The notes beneath the pieces are model-generated. The model was given only the letters and a program-made list of their open reading frames with translations, was not told the DNA's origin and did not search any database. Made by a program: the position numbers and the translations under genes. Of a DNA stretch of 64,000 nucleotides, positions 39,567-48,842 are shown piece by piece. The stretch comes from Acidimicrobiia bacterium. GTDB lineage: Bacteria; Actinomycetota; Acidimicrobiia; Spongiisociales; ZC4RG35. Position 1 is the first letter of the stretch. Each line of letters starts with the position of its first letter. The stretch spans positions 1 to 64,000 of the forward strand of contig BPGJ01000002.1 in the NCBI GenBank assembly GCA_026002975.1. The letters run 5' to 3'.

Positions 39567-40924
39567 CCGATACCTCCTCGTGGTCGTAGGAACAACGGTC
39601 GAACGGCGGTGCCCCGCCATCCCAACCAGCCCAGAATCGTCACCACCGCCAACCAGACGCCATGGAGCGTCCAGGTGAGGTCGGTCGGGTTCTGGTAGTC
39701 CGGCATCACCGCCGCCAAGCCCCGATAGACCGGGTCGGCGGTGGCGCCGAAATCGACGATCCAGGTGATCTCCCCGCTCAGACCCTCCACGGCCAGGAAG
39801 CCGAACGCCAGAATCCCGGCCGCCCCCAACACCAACGCCGCCCAGAGCCGGTGGGCAGCCTGGTCGGCCCATCCGGCCACGAGGAGCACCCCGGCGGGGA
39901 GGACCGAGACCAGCTGGCGTCCCGGGAACCACCACCCGTGCATGGTGAGGGCGACGAAGGTCGCCACCAGCCATCCAACCCCGAGCACGCCGACCAGGAG
40001 GCGCCAGCCTCGACGCCAACCCCAGACAACCGCCACCGGCAACAGCAGATAGGCGGGCTGCCAAGGCGCCAACCCGAACCCACGGTCGACCAGCAACCCC
40101 AGCAACCGGCTGCTCCGACCCCACCAGTCGGGTCGGGTCCCGACCACGGTGAGCTCACCTCCCACGAAGTGGTCTCCGGTGGCATAGGCGGTGAGCCCGC
40201 CGTACAGCCAGATATGGCCGACCAGGTAGAGGATCCCCGCCGCGCCCAGAGCGGCCGCCAAGCGTCCGCGGTTCTGCGCCCGGAGGAGGAGGGGCACGGT
40301 CAGAACCGCGGCGACCGGCAGATACTTGACGCCCAGCCAGGCCAATCCCACCACGACTGCGGTCACCAGCCAAGCGTCCCGGTTCGACAGCGGGCCGAGC
40401 AGCCAAGCCAGAGCAGCCGCCACCCCCACGGCGGCGACGATCTCGGGGTAGACCTGGGTGGCGTATACGGCGAGAGGCGGTGAACACCCGAACACGGTCA
40501 CGATCAGGGCTGCCACGCTCCGGCGTACGCCCAACCGCTCCACCGCCACCCAGACCAGCGTCCCGGCCAGCAATCCGGCGAACCCGGCCAGGACCGCCTT
40601 GGCCGCCACCCAACCACCCACATCCATGGGAATCGCCAACAGCAGGGGCAGCAGAGGGTCGTGGGGGCTGATCCTCCGACCGTCGGGGAGGAGACGGGTC
40701 TGGGGGTAGAGGGGAACCTCGTGGAAGGGGACGTAACGACCGCTGTCCCGTTCGTCCGAGATGTCCAGGTTTCCGTCCTCCCACAGCGACAGGGCGGTCA
40801 GCAGGTACTGGGGCTCGTCACCCGAGGTCCTGGCTCCATGAGTGGCCCTCACCGCGATCCCGACCGAAGTGAGGACCGCCACCAGGAGCCCCACGCCGAC
40901 CGAGACGGCCGCGGTCCGGCTCAC
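39563..40924 (-). CDS. Membrane glycosyltransferase, GT-C/GT39-like
   Basis: A 453-residue protein with about ten to twelve membrane helices. The first extracytoplasmic loop has ARTSGDEPQYLLTAL, whose Asp-Glu pair matches the catalytic acidic motif of GT-C enzymes that use lipid-linked sugars. Aromatic and basic residues cluster in the last loop. It probably moves a sugar from a polyprenyl carrier to an envelope acceptor. GTG 40924 overlaps the epimerase stop (GTGA); the stop overlaps the lipoprotein start. Confidence 0.8.
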   Translation of the reverse strand: MSRTAAVSVGVGLLVAVLTSVGIAVRATHGARTSGDEPQYLLTALSLWEDGNLDISDERDSGRYVPFHEVPLYPQTRLLPDGRRISPHDPLLPLLLAIPMDVGGWVAAKAVLAGFAGLLAGTLVWVAVERLGVRRSVAALIVTVFGCSPPLAVYATQVYPEIVAAVGVAAALAWLLGPLSNRDAWLVTAVVVGLAWLGVKYLPVAAVLTVPLLLRAQNRGRLAAALGAAGILYLVGHIWLYGGLTAYATGDHFVGGELTVVGTRPDWWGRSSRLLGLLVDRGFGLAPWQPAYLLLPVAVVWGWRRGWRLLVGVLGVGWLVATFVALTMHGWWFPGRQLVSVLPAGVLLVAGWADQAAHRLWAALVLGAAGILAFGFLAVEGLSGEITWIVDFGATADPVYRGLAAVMPDYQNPTDLTWTLHGVWLAVVTILGWLGWRGTAVRPLFLRPRGGIG

Positions 40925-41832
40925 GACGAAACCGCCACCGGCCGGCACGCCTCCGCTTGGCGTCTCACCACCGAAGGCAGATCGAGGCTGGGCACGAAAC
41001 CGAGCTCGGCCTCGCACAGCGACGTGTCGGCCCAGGTGAGGTCGGCTTCCACCGCGCTCCCCGGCTCGACCACCACCGGCGGGCGGCTCCCCACCACCTC
41101 CATCACCGTCTCGACCATCTCCCCGAGTCGAATCGGACGGCCGCTCCCCAGGTTCACGGTCCCCACGAACCCGGTCTCGATCACCCTTCGGATCCCCAAC
41201 ACCACGTCCCGCACGTCGGTCAGGTCCCGGCGACGCTCCAGCGACCCGAACACCCGGATCGGCCTTCCGGTCCGTGCGGCTTCGATCCACCGGGCCAGGG
41301 CCATGTCGGGCCGCTGGCGCTCGCCGACCACGGTGAACGGCCTCACCACCGTTACCGCCCATCCCGCCTCCCGGCAGGCGACACACAGCATCTCCGCTTC
41401 CAGCTTGGAGCGCCCGTAGTCGCCGAGCGGACGAAGCGGATCTCCTTCCCGACTGGGTCCCACGCAACTCCCGTACACCGACGAAGACGAAGCGACCACC
41501 ACCGGGACGGCCTTCGGGACCACCTCGAGGAGCCGGGCGGTGGCCAACACGTTGTCCCGTCGCCTGGCTGCCCGGGCCTGCGGCCCCCGTTCCCTGACAC
41601 CGGGCCGACCCGCGAGGTGGACCACGGCGTCGGCCCGCCTGCACAGCTCGGCCAAACGGGGGAGATCGGCAGGATCGGCGAGGTCGAGCCGCTCCACACC
41701 CGGTGACGGCCTCCTGTCCACCGCCATCACCTGGCAGCCCGATGCCCGCAACTCGGCGACCAGGTGGCCGCCGATGAACCCGGCGGCTCCGGTGACCAGC
41801 CAGCGGAGGGACGGCGAGGAGTTTGAAAACAC
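40921..41832 (-). CDS. NAD-dependent sugar epimerase/dehydratase
   Basis: A 303-residue extended short-chain dehydrogenase. The nucleotide-binding motif is TGAAGFIGGH and the catalytic residues are SSSSVYG and YGRSK (Tyr-x3-Lys). VVRPFTVVGERQRPDMALARW resembles UDP-sugar 4-epimerases, but the exact sugar cannot be told. The start GTG 41832 lies inside an inverted repeat shared with the divergent flippase-GT2 promoter. It heads an operon with the GT-C enzyme and the lipoprotein. Confidence 0.87.
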   Translation of the reverse strand: MFSNSSPSLRWLVTGAAGFIGGHLVAELRASGCQVMAVDRRPSPGVERLDLADPADLPRLAELCRRADAVVHLAGRPGVRERGPQARAARRRDNVLATARLLEVVPKAVPVVVASSSSVYGSCVGPSREGDPLRPLGDYGRSKLEAEMLCVACREAGWAVTVVRPFTVVGERQRPDMALARWIEAARTGRPIRVFGSLERRRDLTDVRDVVLGIRRVIETGFVGTVNLGSGRPIRLGEMVETVMEVVGSRPPVVVEPGSAVEADLTWADTSLCEAELGFVPSLDLPSVVRRQAEACRPVAVSS

Positions 41833-41851
41833 TACGCGGGTAGTGTAAAAC
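41823..41851 (+). promoter_or_regulatory. Promoter with an inverted-repeat operator in its spacer
   Basis: TTGAAA (41823-41828) and TAAAAC (41846-41851) are exactly 17 bases apart. The spacer is almost entirely a perfect inverted repeat, ACACTAC-GCGG-GTAGTGT (41829-41846). On the opposite strand the repeat covers the epimerase GTG start. Transcription to the right should begin about five bases before ATG 41863, so the mRNA would be nearly leaderless. Confidence 0.65.
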
Positions 41852-41862
41852 CGACCGAGCCC

Positions 41863-43497
41863 ATGCTGTCAAGTCGAGTTGACGCTCTCCATAAGGCGCT
41901 CCTAACGCGAGTTCTGGCCGGCCGCTATCGGCGGCCGCTGATCTGGTTGGGTCTGGTGGCGCTGCCGCCCGTGGCCGCTCTCCTCGGCGCCCTGGTGGAT
42001 GTCCCCCTGCTGACCGCCGCTCTGGAGTCGGCGGCCGGCGATCCCCTGGGGGTCGGAGCAGCCCTGGTCGGCTTCGGCGCCGCCTTCTTGCTACGGGCCG
42101 CCGCCTGGCGGGCGGTGGTTCCCGACCTGCCGCTCGGTCAGGCCTGGGCCGGCCTGCACGTGGCTCTAGCCGCCAACCACGTCCTTCCGCTGAGGATGGG
42201 TGAGCCGCTCCGGGTGGTGTCGGCGGTGCGCCGCTCCAAGGTCGGATGGCAGGAAGCCGCCTCTTCCACCGTTCTCCTGCGGGCGGTCGACGTGGCCACC
42301 TTGGCCATCATCGGGATGGCCCTCGGGGTGGGGGTCGGGCCCGGGGTGCTGGTGCTCGCCCTGGGGGTGGCGGCGGTCGCGGGTTGGTGGATGCGAAGCC
42401 GCGCCCACCTGGACGTCCCCTGGGTCGCGATGCTGGGCTTCAGCGGGCTGGCGTGGCTCGCCGAAGCGGTTGTGATCCACGAGTCGGTGGGCTGGACCGG
42501 CTGGGAGGTGTCCTGGGCCGGCGCGCTGGGGGTCACCGCCGGGGCGGTGATCGCCCAGCTGGCGGCGGTGACCCCGGCCGGCATCGGGACCTACGAGGCG
42601 GGCGCGGTGGCCGCCTTGGCGGTGTTGGGGGTGCCGCCCGGCCCCGGACTGGTAGCCGCCCTGGCCGCCCACGGCCTGAAGACCGTCTACTCGCTGGTGG
42701 TGGGCCTGGTCGGGCTCGCGTGGCCACCTCCCGCCATGTGGGGCAGGCTTCGGCTGCCTGCCGGGCTGCCCCCGAGGGAACCGGAGCCTCCCGGCGACGG
42801 GCCGGTGGTGCTCTTCCTCCCGGCCCACGACGAGGAAGCCACCGTCGCCGACGTGGTGTCCCGGACCCCGAGGCGGGTCCGGGGTCGGGAAGTCCGGGTG
42901 ATGGTGGTGGACGACGGCTCCGCCGATCACACCGCCGAGCTGGCCGCCGCGGCCGGGGCCGAGGTGGTGCGGCTACCGGAGAACCAGGGTCTCGGAGCCG
43001 CGGTCAGGCACGGGCTGAGGGAGGCGCTCCTCCGGCACGACCCGTCTGTGGTGGCGTTCTGCGACGCCGACGGTGAGTACGCCCCCGAGGAGCTGGAGCG
43101 CCTCGCGGCCCCGATCCTCGACGGCGAGGCCGACTACGTGGTGGGGACCCGTTTCGGCGGCGAGATCGACCGGATGCTCCCCCACCGCAGGCTTGGGAAC
43201 CGGGTCTTGACCGCCCTGCTCAGATGGGTCTCGAGGTGTCCGCTCACCGACGGTCAGAGCGGGTACCGGGCCCTGTCGGCCACCGCGGCCCGTGCGGCCC
43301 GGATCGCCCACGACTTCAACTATGCGCAGGTGTTGACCCTGGACCTGCTGGCCAAGGGGTTCCGGTATCGGGAGGTGCCGATCAGCTATTCGTTCCGCCG
43401 CCACGGCCGCTCGTTCGTCCGTCCGGTCCGCTACCTGCTTCGGGTGGCGCCCACGGTGTGGCGGATGCTGAATCCGGGTCAGTCCTCCACCACGTGA
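41863..43497 (+). CDS. Fusion of a flippase-like membrane domain and a GT2 glycosyltransferase
   Basis: A 544-residue protein of two parts. Residues 25 to about 290 are a lysylphosphatidylglycerol-synthase-type TM/AglD-like domain with eight or so helices (AANHVLPLRMGEPLRV and TPAGIGTYEAGAV are typical). Residues about 310-525 are a family 2 glycosyltransferase: FLPAHDEEATVADV, VVDDGSADHT, the DxD-type CDADGEYAPEEL and the late LTDGQSGYRAL, as in dolichol-phosphate mannosyltransferases. It may make and translocate a polyprenyl-phosphate sugar for the neighbouring GT-C enzyme. It overlaps the convergent flavoprotein gene by 19 bases. Confidence 0.85.
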   Translation: MLSSRVDALHKALLTRVLAGRYRRPLIWLGLVALPPVAALLGALVDVPLLTAALESAAGDPLGVGAALVGFGAAFLLRAAAWRAVVPDLPLGQAWAGLHVALAANHVLPLRMGEPLRVVSAVRRSKVGWQEAASSTVLLRAVDVATLAIIGMALGVGVGPGVLVLALGVAAVAGWWMRSRAHLDVPWVAMLGFSGLAWLAEAVVIHESVGWTGWEVSWAGALGVTAGAVIAQLAAVTPAGIGTYEAGAVAALAVLGVPPGPGLVAALAAHGLKTVYSLVVGLVGLAWPPPAMWGRLRLPAGLPPREPEPPGDGPVVLFLPAHDEEATVADVVSRTPRRVRGREVRVMVVDDGSADHTAELAAAAGAEVVRLPENQGLGAAVRHGLREALLRHDPSVVAFCDADGEYAPEELERLAAPILDGEADYVVGTRFGGEIDRMLPHRRLGNRVLTALLRWVSRCPLTDGQSGYRALSATAARAARIAHDFNYAQVLTLDLLAKGFRYREVPISYSFRRHGRSFVRPVRYLLRVAPTVWRMLNPGQSSTT

Positions 43498-44831
43498 TCC
43501 CGGAACGATCGGCGGGCCGCGGCCCACGCTTCCCGGTCCACCGTGAGGTGGTCGGTCACCGCACCGGCGGCTTCGGCCGCCATCGCCAACGTGTGGTGGG
43601 TGTTGTCGTGCACGAACAACCCCTGCCGCCCCAAGGTGATCAGCCCGGGCAGGCCGGTGAGCCACTCCTCGACCCGGGCGGCTGCTTGTTCGGCTCCCAC
43701 CGGGTAGACGGGATAGGCGTGGCGGATCCTCCGTACCGTGCCCTCGTCTCCCGGGTCGGGCAGCCCGGCGTGTCGCAGCCCTCGACGGATCACGTCGACC
43801 AGCTCCGAGCCGTCGGCTCTCCACCACCGGTCGCCGAATCCGCAGGGGAGCTCCACGCAGATCACCGTCCGGTCTCCGGGCTCGGCCGGGTCGTTCCGGT
43901 AGTTCTTGGGCTCCGAGACCCGGGTGAACGGGAACTGCTTCTCGGGGAAGTAGTGGGCGTCGTAGTCGGTCCAACGTCCAGTCGGCACCACCAGGTACAC
44001 GAGGACCATCGACCGGTATCTGAGCCTCTCCAACAGGCCGGCGACCGGGGCGGGCGGGTCCGCCATCCGGGCCAGTGATGGCATCGGGATGGTCGAGAGC
44101 AGAACGGGGGCCCTCCACTCGCCCCGGGTGGTGGTGACCCGCCATCCGCGGTCCCGGGTCAGGGTGGTCACCTCGGCGCCGGTGACCAGGTCCACCCCGG
44201 CCCGGGAGGCTGCGTCGGCGATCGCCGCGGGAATCCGGCCGAAACCTCCCCGGGGGTAGAGGAACACGTTGCGTCGCCGCAGCACCTTGCCGATCAGCTT
44301 GCCGACGCCGTCCGAAGCTATGCGCCGCCGGGCGTGTTCGGCGGACAGCTCCGACGGCGGGAGACCCCAGATCTTCTCGGCGTAGGGGTAGTAGAACAGC
44401 TCGCCCATCGGCCTTCCCAGCCAACTCTCCACCGCGCCCTCGTAGGTGGAGGACCCTGCGGCGTTCCTTCCGATGGCGGCTCCCGCCGCCAGCCTGGCCA
44501 ACACCGAAGGTGGCAGGTTCCGGATCAGGTCGAGGAGACGGAGCGGAAAGGAGATCCACCGGCCGGCGAGGCGGATCCGCCCCCTCCGGGGTCTGACCTG
44601 CAGCTCGAGGCCGGGCATCTCCTCGAGGTCGGCGAGGATGTCGGGGCGAATCGAAGGATGGAGCCGATGGCTACCGAAGTCGACCTGGATCCCGGCGACC
44701 TCGGTGCCCCCGGCCAGTCCTCCCAGCCGTTCGTCCCGTTCCAGCACCGCCACCCGCATCCCCCTGCGGGCCAGCAGCAGCCCCGCGTACAGCCCGGCAG
44801 GTCCTCCGCCGAGAACGAGTACGTCGGTCAA
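43479..44831 (-). CDS. FAD-dependent oxidoreductase, UDP-galactopyranose-mutase/protoporphyrinogen-oxidase-like
   Basis: A 450-residue flavoprotein with the N-terminal dinucleotide fold (VLVLGGGPAGLYAGLLLARRG), FGSHRLHP after the second strand, the KIWGLPPSELSAEHARRRI block seen in UGM-like flavoproteins of glycan clusters, and a C-terminal FAD contact at GRQGLFVHDNTHHTLAMA. The glycosylation neighbours favour a sugar-nucleotide or lipid-linked sugar substrate, but the reaction is not known. TTG 44831 overlaps the stop of the ABC ATPase gene (TTGA). Confidence 0.78.
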   Translation of the reverse strand: MTDVLVLGGGPAGLYAGLLLARRGMRVAVLERDERLGGLAGGTEVAGIQVDFGSHRLHPSIRPDILADLEEMPGLELQVRPRRGRIRLAGRWISFPLRLLDLIRNLPPSVLARLAAGAAIGRNAAGSSTYEGAVESWLGRPMGELFYYPYAEKIWGLPPSELSAEHARRRIASDGVGKLIGKVLRRRNVFLYPRGGFGRIPAAIADAASRAGVDLVTGAEVTTLTRDRGWRVTTTRGEWRAPVLLSTIPMPSLARMADPPAPVAGLLERLRYRSMVLVYLVVPTGRWTDYDAHYFPEKQFPFTRVSEPKNYRNDPAEPGDRTVICVELPCGFGDRWWRADGSELVDVIRRGLRHAGLPDPGDEGTVRRIRHAYPVYPVGAEQAAARVEEWLTGLPGLITLGRQGLFVHDNTHHTLAMAAEAAGAVTDHLTVDREAWAAARRSFRDHVVED

Positions 44832-45850
44832 CCCGTCCGGGGTGGATAGGCCACCGCGGCCCTCCCCCGGTAGACCAGCCGAACTCTGGAGCCCTCCCCG
44901 AAGCGGGGCGCGGCCAGAGCCCTGACCAACATCTCACCCGAGGGGGTGGCCACCCGATACGAGGTGTCGTGGCCGTAGAACTCCACCGTGGTCACCAGCG
45001 AGTCGCCGTCCGGGTCGAGGTCGAGCTCCTCGGGACGGATCAGCACGGTGCAGTCCCCGGTCAAGGGGGCGGCGAGGGGCACCCGACCCAGTGGGGTGTC
45101 GGCCACTTCGCCTGCCGCTCTCCCCGGCACCAGGTTGGCCTCACCGACGAAAGCCGCCACCCAGGGGTCGACCGGAGCTTCGTACACCTTTGCGGGTGGG
45201 TCTTGCTGGAGGATCCGCCCGTTGCGCATGACCGCCACCTCGTCGCCGACCACGAACGCCTCCTCCTGGTCGTGGGTGACGAACAGAGCGGTGATCCGCA
45301 GCTCCTTGAGGAGTCGGCGGATCTCTCTCCGCACCTTGACTCGGAGGTCGGCGTCGAGGTTGGAGAACGGCTCGTCGAACAGCAGCACCTGGGGACGGGG
45401 AGCGAGGGCGCGGGCCACTGCGACCCGTTGCTGCTGACCTCCCGACAGGGTGGCGGGCATCCGGTCTTCGAGTCCCTCCAACCCGACCAGGCGAAGCACC
45501 TCACCCACCCTCCACCGGTCTGAGCGGGGTAAGCCGTAGGCGACGTTCTCCCCCACCGTCAGGTGGGGGAACAGCGCCCAATCCTGGAACACCATCCCCA
45601 CCCCCCTCTTCTCGGGAGGCAGGTTCACTCCGGGTCCGGCCAGGACCCTCCCCGCCAGCGTGATGCTGCCCGAGTCGATCGCTTCGAGACCCGCGATCGC
45701 CCTGAGCAGGGTGGTCTTCCCGCAGCCGCTCGGTCCCAGCAGGGCCACCAGCCGCCCGGATGGCACCGTCAGGTCGACCCCGTCGAGGACCCGATGGGAG
45801 CCGAACCTCTTGTGCACGCCTAGGACTTGGAGGGTGCTCACCGGATGCAT
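44828..45850 (-). CDS. fbpC: Ferric-iron-type ABC transporter ATPase
   Basis: A 340-residue importer ATPase of the FbpC/PotA group: Walker A GPSGCGKTT, Q-loop VFQDWALFP, signature LSGGQQQR, Walker B VLLFDEPFSNLD, then a C-terminal TOBE domain. A Fe3+ substrate is inferred from the permease and binding-protein genes 1.4-4 kb away, from which it is separated by mobA and a membrane-protein gene. ATG 45850 is chosen; GTG 45841 is also possible. A perfect palindrome GCCGTGCACGGC (45855-45866) lies directly upstream. Confidence 0.85.
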   Translation of the reverse strand: MHPVSTLQVLGVHKRFGSHRVLDGVDLTVPSGRLVALLGPSGCGKTTLLRAIAGLEAIDSGSITLAGRVLAGPGVNLPPEKRGVGMVFQDWALFPHLTVGENVAYGLPRSDRWRVGEVLRLVGLEGLEDRMPATLSGGQQQRVAVARALAPRPQVLLFDEPFSNLDADLRVKVRREIRRLLKELRITALFVTHDQEEAFVVGDEVAVMRNGRILQQDPPAKVYEAPVDPWVAAFVGEANLVPGRAAGEVADTPLGRVPLAAPLTGDCTVLIRPEELDLDPDGDSLVTTVEFYGHDTSYRVATPSGEMLVRALAAPRFGEGSRVRLVYRGRAAVAYPPRTG

Positions 45851-45854
45851 GCTA

Positions 45855-45866
45855 GCCGTGCACGGC
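45855..45866. promoter_or_regulatory. Palindrome upstream of fbpC
   Basis: GCCGTGCACGGC is a perfect 12-base palindrome ending four bases before the fbpC ATG, in the 103-base divergent gap with the membrane-protein gene. It could be an operator; nothing identifies the regulator. Confidence 0.4.
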
Positions 45867-45953
45867 ATCCATCCGTCAGGCGTGCCGAACACGTCGAGGC
45901 GGAGTCCCGAACCGACTGGCTGTCGGAGCGGCCCGGCCGTAACTTCCCGACTC

Positions 45954-46646
45954 ATGGCCCTCGACACGGGGATCGCATGGGCGGCCGCGGTGGCGGCGTC
46001 GCTGTTCACCCTCGACCTGGCCCGGGACCTGGCCCGGCGTCCCCGACCCCACGTAGCCGCCTACCTGGCCGGGATCGCCATGTTCGCGGCCGCGACCTGG
46101 GGGCTGGTGGTCGGCCTCACCTGGGGTTGGTCGGGCGCCGCCTATCGGGTGTTCTACCTGTTCGGAGCGGTTCTCAACATCCCCTACCTGGCGCTGGGCT
46201 CGATGTTCCTGGTGGGAGGCCGCCGGGCCGGCCACGTCATGCACCTCCTGGTCACAGCCTTGGCAGCCATATCGGTGACCCTGGTCACCACCACCCCGTT
46301 CGCCTCCCCACCTGACACCTGGAGCCGACTGCCCCACGACGTGTTCCCGCCCATATCGGAGGGTTTCGGACCGAGGCTGTTGGCCGCCATCTCCGGCGGG
46401 GTCTCCACTCTCATCCTGGTAGTCCTCGCTCTGGTCAGCTTGGTCCGCTTCTGGCGGAAAGACCGTCGAGTCGTAGTGGGCAACGCCCTGATCCTCGGCG
46501 GCACTCTGGCCGCCGCCTCGGGGGGGACCGGCCTGGCGGTGGGAGGGAGCGAGTCGGCGGGTTTCGCCCTGTCGCTGGCAGTGGCCGCCACGTTGTTGTG
46601 GCTCGGATATCGGACGGCCCGGGGTGCCCGCAGAGCGGCGACCTGA
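45954..46646 (+). CDS. Seven-helix membrane protein of unknown function
   Basis: A 230-residue protein that is almost entirely hydrophobic, with about seven membrane segments, short loops and a basic C-terminus (RTARGARRAAT). No catalytic or metal motif stands out. It overlaps mobA by 23 bases, so it is probably co-transcribed with it. A weak -10 (TAACTT at 45940) eight bases before ATG 45954 would give a leaderless mRNA. Confidence 0.72.
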   Translation: MALDTGIAWAAAVAASLFTLDLARDLARRPRPHVAAYLAGIAMFAAATWGLVVGLTWGWSGAAYRVFYLFGAVLNIPYLALGSMFLVGGRRAGHVMHLLVTALAAISVTLVTTTPFASPPDTWSRLPHDVFPPISEGFGPRLLAAISGGVSTLILVVLALVSLVRFWRKDRRVVVGNALILGGTLAAASGGTGLAVGGSESAGFALSLAVAATLLWLGYRTARGARRAAT

Positions 46647-47214
46647 CCTGGTGGGGGTGGTCCTGGCCGGCGGGCGGTCCCGCCGGATGGGCCGGGACAA
46701 GGCGTGGGTGGAGGTGGGGGGTCGGCCCATGCTCCACGTCGTCGCCGGGGTCCTGGCCGAGGTGGCCGACCGGGTGATGGTGGCCGGCCGGGAGGTGGCC
46801 GGTTTCGAGTCGGTCCCCGACCCGGTCCAGGGAGCCGGTCCGCTCGCCGGGTTGGTTGGGGTCATGCGGGCCACCCGATCGGCGGTGCTCCTCGTCGGTG
46901 TCGACCAGCCGTGGGTGAGGGCCGAGACCCTGGCCGGTCTGGCAGCCTCCGGCCGGGACCTCCCCGTGGTGCCCGTGGTGGAGGGGGTGAGGCAGACCAC
47001 CTGCGCCTTCTACCCTCGGGAGGTGGCGCCTGCCGCCGCCGAGGAACTGGATGCCGGCGGGTCCCTCCAGAGCCTCCTCGACCGGGTGGCGTTCGTCCCG
47101 GTGCTCGAGGAAACCTGGCGGCTATGGGGGGAGGACGGCCGGAGCTGGTTCTCGGTCGACCGTCCCGAGGACCTCGATCGGGGTTTGGAGTTGTACGGGC
47201 CTCCGGTCAACTGA
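46624..47214 (+). CDS. mobA: Molybdenum cofactor guanylyltransferase
   Basis: MobA attaches GMP to molybdopterin. The 196-residue Rossmann-type enzyme has the nucleotide-binding loop VLAGGRSRRMGRDKAWVEVGG, the DPVQGAGPLAGLVG segment and LVGVDQPWV (an Asp for Mg2+). The start GTG 46624 lies in the preceding gene. The C-terminus overlaps the convergent permease gene by eight bases. moaA is 5.5 kb away, so cofactor genes are dispersed here. Confidence 0.88.
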   Translation: MPAERRPDLVGVVLAGGRSRRMGRDKAWVEVGGRPMLHVVAGVLAEVADRVMVAGREVAGFESVPDPVQGAGPLAGLVGVMRATRSAVLLVGVDQPWVRAETLAGLAASGRDLPVVPVVEGVRQTTCAFYPREVAPAAAEELDAGGSLQSLLDRVAFVPVLEETWRLWGEDGRSWFSVDRPEDLDRGLELYGPPVN

Positions 47215-48829
47215 CCCAGGGGACCGCCCGGGGGTTCCGCAGTCGCCGCATCGCCACCACGGTGGGGATCATGGCCGCTCCGACGATCGCCATCGCCGGT
47301 ATCGCCGCCATCGACCATCTCGACTCGGAGGCGAGCTCCCAAACCCACACCGAGAGGGTGGTGAAGCCGAAGGGACGGATCAGCAGGACGATGGGTAGCT
47401 CCTTCAGGGCGTCGACCGCCACCAGCAGGCCCCCTGCGGCTGCCCCGGCCCGCACCAGAGGCAGATAGATCTGCCTCAGCACCCTCGTCGGTCCGGCTCC
47501 CAGCGTGTGGGCGGCATCGACCACGTTGGGAGTGATCTTCTCCAGGGAGGCGTCGACCGGCCCGAAGGCCAGAGCCGTGAAGCGGACCACGTAGGCGTAC
47601 ACCAGACCTATGAGCGAAAACCCGACCAACACCCGGGGATCGTCCCACCCGAAGGACGCGAATAGCCGGGCGGCAGCCAGCACCAGGCCGAGCACTCCGA
47701 TCGCCACCACCGGACCGGGCACCGCGTAGCCGGCGGTGGCGAGGCGGGTGGCCCACGACGCCACCCGCGAACCCGCCAAGCGGGCACCCCCGGCGAGCAG
47801 GATGGCCACTCCCACTGCGGCCGCCGCCGCCGTCAGGGCCACCCCCAGGCTGTTCGAGGCGTACACCAGGCCCCGGTCGAGGCGGGGTGCTGACGAGCTC
47901 CCCACCGCCCACCAGACGAGCTGGCCGACCGGAGCGAAGAACGCCAGCGTCATCACCGCCGAGCAGAGTGCCGCCGCGGCCAGACCCTTCCGGCCCGGCA
48001 GAGTCACCGGACGGAGCTCCCGACCTCCCCCCCTCTGCTCGAACCGTCGGCGGCCCCTGAGCCCGCGTTCTGCCGCGATCACCAGCAAGGCGAACACCAG
48101 CACCACGAACGCCAACTCCACCGCCGCCTCCCGGTCGAACGCCCCCCGCCATATCCGGTACACCCCCACCGAGACGGTCTGAACGTTGAAGTACTGCACG
48201 CTGGCGAAGTCGGTCAGGGTCTCCATCATCGCCACCGCCGCCCCGGCTGCCAGCGACGGCCGGGCCAGAGGGAGCATCACCCGCCATCCGGCTCGAAGTC
48301 GCCCGTCGCCGAGCAGGCGAGCCGCCTCGAAGGTCGAGGGGGCGTGCTCGGCGATGGCGGCCTTGGCAGCCAGGTAGGTGTACGGGTAGAGGGAGAAAGA
48401 CAGCACGAACACCGCCCCGCCCAGGGACCGCACCTCGGGAAACCAGGCGTGGGGACCGAACAGCGCCCTCCACCCCGTCTGGACCGGTCCGGCGAAGCCG
48501 AACAGGGCCAAGAAGACGAAGCCCAGCACGTAGGCCGGCATCGCGAGTGGGAGGAGCAGCATCCATTCGAACATCCCCGAGCCCGGAAACCGGTACACCG
48601 ACACCAGCCACGCCAGACCCACCCCCAGCACCAGGCTCCCCGCCCCCACTCCCAGGAGCAACCCCAGGGTGGTGAGGATCATCTCGGGGAGGGGCCCGTT
48701 CCACAACCGCCGCCACACCTCGGGATCCGGGGAGAGGCCTTCTCTGGCGACTACCAGCACGGGGAGGGCGGTCAGGACGGCCACCGCGACCACGGTGGCC
48801 GTCCACCCGATCCTCCCACCGGTGGGCAC
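47207..48829 (-). CDS. fbpB: Ferric-iron ABC transporter permease
   Basis: A 540-residue double-length permease with about twelve helices and two EAA loops for the ATPase (EAARLLGDGRLRAGWRVMLP in the first half; DAAHTLGAGPTRVLRQIYLP in the second). This size and duplication are typical of Fe3+ permeases (SfuB/FbpB). GTG/ATG choice at 48829 is supported by its position 13 bases after the binding-protein stop. Confidence 0.88.
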   Translation of the reverse strand: MPTGGRIGWTATVVAVAVLTALPVLVVAREGLSPDPEVWRRLWNGPLPEMILTTLGLLLGVGAGSLVLGVGLAWLVSVYRFPGSGMFEWMLLLPLAMPAYVLGFVFLALFGFAGPVQTGWRALFGPHAWFPEVRSLGGAVFVLSFSLYPYTYLAAKAAIAEHAPSTFEAARLLGDGRLRAGWRVMLPLARPSLAAGAAVAMMETLTDFASVQYFNVQTVSVGVYRIWRGAFDREAAVELAFVVLVFALLVIAAERGLRGRRRFEQRGGGRELRPVTLPGRKGLAAAALCSAVMTLAFFAPVGQLVWWAVGSSSAPRLDRGLVYASNSLGVALTAAAAAVGVAILLAGGARLAGSRVASWATRLATAGYAVPGPVVAIGVLGLVLAAARLFASFGWDDPRVLVGFSLIGLVYAYVVRFTALAFGPVDASLEKITPNVVDAAHTLGAGPTRVLRQIYLPLVRAGAAAGGLLVAVDALKELPIVLLIRPFGFTTLSVWVWELASESRWSMAAIPAMAIVGAAMIPTVVAMRRLRNPRAVPWVS

Positions 48830-48842
48830 CGGCGCCGGGGAC

